A program made the translations under genes and the position numbers. A model generated the notes under the pieces. It made no database searches and was not told where the DNA came from. It saw only the letters and a list, made by a program, of their open reading frames with translations. Positions 48,867-52,077 of a stretch of DNA of 52,077 nt are shown in pieces (position 1 is the stretch's first letter; each line of letters begins with the position of its first letter). This DNA comes from Bacteroidales bacterium (lineage in GTDB: Bacteria; Bacteroidota; Bacteroidia; Bacteroidales; F082). The DNA lies in NCBI GenBank assembly GCA_024400395.1, contig JAKSMW010000014.1, forward strand, positions 1-52,077. Direction: 5' to 3'.

Positions 48867-50645
48867 ATGACAAAGAAACTTCTGTTTTTCATTGGCATGC
48901 TATTAATATTAATAGGTGTAAAAGCTCAAGATGAAGTCGAGCCGACTTGGGAGTCAATCAACAGGCGCGGTTATCCGCAATGGTTTTCGGATGCGAAACT
49001 TGGGATTTTCATTCACTGGGGCGTGTATTCGGTGCCGGCCTACGCCTCGAAAGAAGGCTATGCCGAATGGTATTACCGTGGCTTGATGACGCAGGATTCG
49101 GTGCGGGTTGACTTTCAGAAACGTAACTATGGCGTTGATTTTCAATATAAAGACTTTGACAAGATGTTCAAGGCGGAGCTTTGGAATCCCGATGACTGGG
49201 CAGAGCTTTTCAGAAAAAGCGGCGCGAGATATGTGCTTTTGGTGACGAAACATCACGACGGATATTGTCTCTGGAACAGCAAATACGCACCGGGTTGGAA
49301 CAGCGTCGAGGGCGGCCCGAAACGTGACATCGTCGGTGAACTGACCGATGCCGTCCGCAAAAAAGGACTGAAGATGGGCTTCTATTACTCCTTGCCGGAA
49401 TGGACCAATCCGCTTCATATCTGGTGTTTGGACTCACCCGACTCAATCGGTAATTACGTTGATAATCATATGATTCCGCAATTCAAGGAACTCGTCTCCA
49501 CTTACCGTCCGTCGGTTGTCTTCACCGATGGCGAATGGTGGAACACCTCGGAACAATGGCATGCACGCGAGCTTATCTCGTGGTATTACAACCTTGTCGG
49601 CGATGAGGCTGTCGTCAACGACCGTTGGGGTTCCGGCTGTCAACACGGCTTCCGGACACCGGAATACAGCTCCGGCATCACGGCGACCGACCGACCATGG
49701 GCTGAATGCCGCGGACTCGGACGCTCATTCGGACTGAACAGAAACGAACCGCTCTCAAATTACCTCACATCCGACGAGCTAATCCGGCATTTCGTGCAAC
49801 TCGTCTCCGCTGGCGGCGGAATGACCCTCAACGTTGGCCCGTCTGCCGACGGCATCATCCCGCTGCTGCAACAAGAACGCCTCATTGATTTAGGCAAGTG
49901 GCTGCAAATCAATGGAGAAGCGATTTATGACACAAGACCGCTCTTTGTTGACGGCAAACCGAAATTCAACGACGAAAAACCTGTCTCCGTTAGCCGTCAC
50001 GATGAAACGATTGACTTCGACTGGGTGAGAAACTCGCCCGACAAACTGATAAGTTGTGATAACTTCAACGCAGTCTGGACCGGCACTTTCACATCTGAAA
50101 AGACCGACGTCTATACATTTGATGTCGAAGTTGATGATAATGTGAAAGTTACAATAGGTGACAATGTTGTGATTGATTATGTCAAAGCTGCCAATGAAGA
50201 GTCGCAAAGTAATGCCGAAGAGTCTGAAACAAAGAATCTTACAACTGGGAAAATCAAATTGAAAAAAGGTGTTTCATATCCCGTAAAGGTTGAATATCAA
50301 GAGATTAACGTAAATGCAATGATAAAACTATATGTCTCATCCAAAGATGAAGAAAAACAAATTTTCAGACCTGATAATGGATTTGATGCGGTTTATTCGT
50401 GTATGCAGCCATACGTCTGTTACACCACGAAAGACGGTGCGTTGTACGCAATCGCCATTGAATTTCCGCAGGATGAGCTGATTTTGAACATCCCAAAACC
50501 TGCTGAAAGCGTGAAGGTGACTATGCTTGGATGTGACAAGATTCTTCCTTGGCGATACGAAAACGGCAAGATGATTATCGACACAACTCCGTTGAAATAC
50601 AGTGACTTAAAGTCAACGGCGGCGTGGAGTTTCAAGATATATTAA
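48867..50645 (+). CDS. Secreted GH29 alpha-L-fucosidase with PA14-like domain
   Basis: A 592-residue glycosidase that removes alpha-L-fucose from glycans. The signal peptide is MTKKLLFFIGMLLILIGVKA. GH29 motifs follow: FSDAKLGIFIHWGVYSVPAY, YVLLVTKHHDGYCLWNS and VVFTDGEWWN, where Asp221 is the likely nucleophile. Residues about 390-510 look like a PA14-type beta domain (NFNAVWTGTFTSEKTDVYTF, VKVTIGDNVVIDY, LKKGVSYPVKVEY) set between the catalytic barrel and a final small beta domain. No SusCD pair or other polysaccharide-utilization gene is beside it. ATG 48867 is used; the longer frame begins before the promoter. It overlaps the convergent MATE gene by 4 bases. Confidence 0.9.
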   Translation: MTKKLLFFIGMLLILIGVKAQDEVEPTWESINRRGYPQWFSDAKLGIFIHWGVYSVPAYASKEGYAEWYYRGLMTQDSVRVDFQKRNYGVDFQYKDFDKMFKAELWNPDDWAELFRKSGARYVLLVTKHHDGYCLWNSKYAPGWNSVEGGPKRDIVGELTDAVRKKGLKMGFYYSLPEWTNPLHIWCLDSPDSIGNYVDNHMIPQFKELVSTYRPSVVFTDGEWWNTSEQWHARELISWYYNLVGDEAVVNDRWGSGCQHGFRTPEYSSGITATDRPWAECRGLGRSFGLNRNEPLSNYLTSDELIRHFVQLVSAGGGMTLNVGPSADGIIPLLQQERLIDLGKWLQINGEAIYDTRPLFVDGKPKFNDEKPVSVSRHDETIDFDWVRNSPDKLISCDNFNAVWTGTFTSEKTDVYTFDVEVDDNVKVTIGDNVVIDYVKAANEESQSNAEESETKNLTTGKIKLKKGVSYPVKVEYQEINVNAMIKLYVSSKDEEKQIFRPDNGFDAVYSCMQPYVCYTTKDGALYAIAIEFPQDELILNIPKPAESVKVTMLGCDKILPWRYENGKMIIDTTPLKYSDLKSTAAWSFKIY

Positions 50646-51970
50646 ATCCTTTTCTTCTGCCAGTTGGCGTATTTCACGTAAAGGAACGAAACAATCGCAA
50701 TCAGTGCTCCATAGACGTATTCACAGGTCCAGACAAGTTCCACTTTTGTCGTCAAATGTGTCATCATCCAAATGAACCCGATGTAAATCAATAAGATACC
50801 GAACTCAAGCCAGAGTGCTGCGTTGGTGCTGCCGGTTCCGGAAACGGCTTCGAAAAAGATGCTTCCGATGGCCTGGAAAGCGATGGCACCGCAAATGACA
50901 TAAATGGAAGGAATGGCGAGCCGGGCAAGCGCGATGTCTTCGGTGTAAATTCTCATCACACTCATCGGGAAGATTGCGCAGATGATAATGAACGGGATAC
51001 AACATAAAATACAGTTGAGCGTCACTTTGTACAGCGTGCCCATGACCTCGTCAGGATGTCCCGCTCCGATGATTCGGCTCGTCAATGTGTTCGAGGTCGA
51101 GAGGAATCCAAAAACAGGAATGAACATTATCATGTAAACGCTTCGTACAATTGATGAGACACCGATTGCTTCCTCACCCATTTTCTCGACCAAGATGAAG
51201 AAGATGAACCATGCGCTGAATGAGAACAGCTTCTGGAACATCGTCGGGCCGGCTATCTTGAAGATGTTGAATGTCAAGTCTTTATCAAAATGATGGCGTT
51301 TGAAAATCCCGTAGTTTTTCTTTCCTAAAACGATGTAAGTGTATGATGTGAAGAAAACCGTGGCGGTGACTTCGGCCATGAATGATGCGAGAGCCGCACC
51401 GCCGATGCCCATTTCCGGAAGCCCGAACTTGCCGAAAATCAAGGCGTAGTCCATGATGATGTTCACCGTCGCCATGATGATTGTCGAGAAAGTGATGACC
51501 TTGGTGTTTGATAAACCGACGTAAAGCGAGCGGTATAAGTAATTGAAACACACGAAGATAATGCCGTATTGACGGTAGTTCATGTATTCCATCGCGCCGG
51601 CGTAGATGTTCTCGGAGTCAACGATGAAATCTAACAGTGAACTCGAAAAAATTCTCATTATCATGAATAGAATTATTCCGAAAAGGAAAATGAAAAACGC
51701 TCCGTGCTGGAAGATGCTTCCGATTTTTTCATATTGCCGCTCGCCGAACCTGCGAGCCACAATTATCTGAATGCCAATGGCAAAGCCCATCGCCATCGTG
51801 GTGAATACGAAATAGAAAAGCCCCGCCATCATCGAGGCTCCGAGCGCGACGACACCGAGATGTCCAAGAAACGCCGTGTCGGTGAAAGTGATGAGCGTCT
51901 GCGCAAGATTCCCAATCATAATCGGAATCGCAATGCGCCAAATTTCTTTTGTTGATATGCTTGTTTTCAT
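50642..51970 (-). CDS. MATE-family multidrug/cation efflux transporter
   Basis: A 442-residue inner-membrane protein with about twelve hydrophobic segments. Family features are IWRIAIPIMIGNLAQTLITFTDTAFLGHLG split over the first 40 residues (TDTAFLGHLG), QIIVARRFGE near 70-80, and GAALASFMAEVTA in the middle. It exports drugs or organic cations in exchange for sodium or protons; the substrate is not predictable. It is not next to a TetR or MarR regulator. The start at 51970 follows a good -7 box. Confidence 0.92.
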   Translation of the reverse strand: MKTSISTKEIWRIAIPIMIGNLAQTLITFTDTAFLGHLGVVALGASMMAGLFYFVFTTMAMGFAIGIQIIVARRFGERQYEKIGSIFQHGAFFIFLFGIILFMIMRIFSSSLLDFIVDSENIYAGAMEYMNYRQYGIIFVCFNYLYRSLYVGLSNTKVITFSTIIMATVNIIMDYALIFGKFGLPEMGIGGAALASFMAEVTATVFFTSYTYIVLGKKNYGIFKRHHFDKDLTFNIFKIAGPTMFQKLFSFSAWFIFFILVEKMGEEAIGVSSIVRSVYMIMFIPVFGFLSTSNTLTSRIIGAGHPDEVMGTLYKVTLNCILCCIPFIIICAIFPMSVMRIYTEDIALARLAIPSIYVICGAIAFQAIGSIFFEAVSGTGSTNAALWLEFGILLIYIGFIWMMTHLTTKVELVWTCEYVYGALIAIVSFLYVKYANWQKKRI

Positions 51971-51986
51971 GACTTAAAAATCGGTG

Positions 51987-51994
51987 CAAAATTA
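51987..51994 (-). promoter_or_regulatory. -7 promoter box of the MATE gene
   Basis: TAATTTTG on the minus strand followed by CACCG, 16 bases before the start codon. Confidence 0.55.
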
Positions 51995-52008
51995 AGGAAT
52001 TTTTTGAT

Positions 52009-52077
52009 ACGAGTTGCACGGGTTTTTTAACACGAGTTGCACGAGTTTTTTTAACACGAGTTGCACGAGTTTTTTTG
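52009..52077 (-). repeat. Tandem AACTCGTGCAACTCGTG repeat at the window end
   Basis: Units of about 24 bases (on the plus strand ACGAGTTGCACGAGTTTTTTTAAC and a close variant) start at 52009, 52032 and 52056, and the array runs out of the window. Read on the minus strand it is the same repeat as at 20378-20447, and again it lies upstream of a promoter and gene start. Confidence 0.75.

Overview
The window looks like a chromosomal segment of a Bacteroidales bacterium (phylum Bacteroidota), probably an anaerobe. Genes are preceded by the Bacteroidota -7 promoter box TAnnTTTG rather than a sigma-70 -10 box, Shine-Dalgarno sites are mostly weak, and the gene set includes PorX, a type IX secretion cargo, a fused GT3/GT35 glycogen enzyme, b558-type fumarate reductase/succinate dehydrogenase, a BtuG-like cobalamin lipoprotein and a fimbrillin-FISUMP lipoprotein. 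No rRNA, tRNA, CRISPR array, transposase, integrase or reverse transcriptase was found. The organism was not identified to genus.

Layout. 1-5.7 kb: MORN-repeat protein, SLC13/DASS dicarboxylate carrier and sdhC-sdhA-sdhB as one transcription unit. 5.7-8.3 kb: an accessory island with nested palindromes, a poly-C tract, 18 copies of a 9-bp repeat, a 48-aa peptide and a fimbrillin-FISUMP surface lipoprotein, then a strong terminator and a cloverleaf-like intergenic element. 8.3-9.9 kb: an AAA-ATPase/PD-(D/E)XK protein. 10-15.2 kb: rex-nfnA-nfnB-nadK, an NAD(P)(H) balance unit, followed by a histidine-rich metal exporter; a MarC protein converges on it. 15.9-19.1 kb: cobalamin riboswitch, BtuB-like receptor and BtuG-like propeller lipoprotein.

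19.2-31.3 kb: mostly housekeeping: a GT4 glycosyltransferase, purD, a membrane protein, rnhB, a 5'-nucleotidase, porX-tsaE-aroB-aroA, a lone LutA/LldE-type CCG protein, then an unknown protein with a short agmatine-deiminase-family enzyme and a 53-aa ORF. 31.4-36.7 kb: an M3 lipoprotein peptidase and two adjacent AAA-ATPase/nuclease-fold proteins, each preceded by palindromes.

36.7-46.7 kb: an alpha-glucan (glycogen) cluster: debranching enzyme, GT4 synthase-like enzyme, GH57 enzyme, and a 1412-residue protein joining GT3 glycogen synthase to GT35 phosphorylase, followed by a SUMF1-domain protein and a YqiA-like esterase. 46.7-52 kb: a T9SS cargo protein, a DEDDh exonuclease with a small unknown protein, a secreted GH29 fucosidase with a PA14-like domain, and a MATE transporter. 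The window ends in a tandem repeat that also occurs, inverted, before purD.

The most interesting places are the fimbrillin-FISUMP gene, whose 3' end resembles a diversity-generating retroelement target, with its repeat-rich leader; the synthase-phosphorylase fusion; the twin palindromes on the promoter of the second AAA-ATPase; and the unknown protein/short deiminase pair. None is shown here to be a new system; the decisive tests are listed with each finding.
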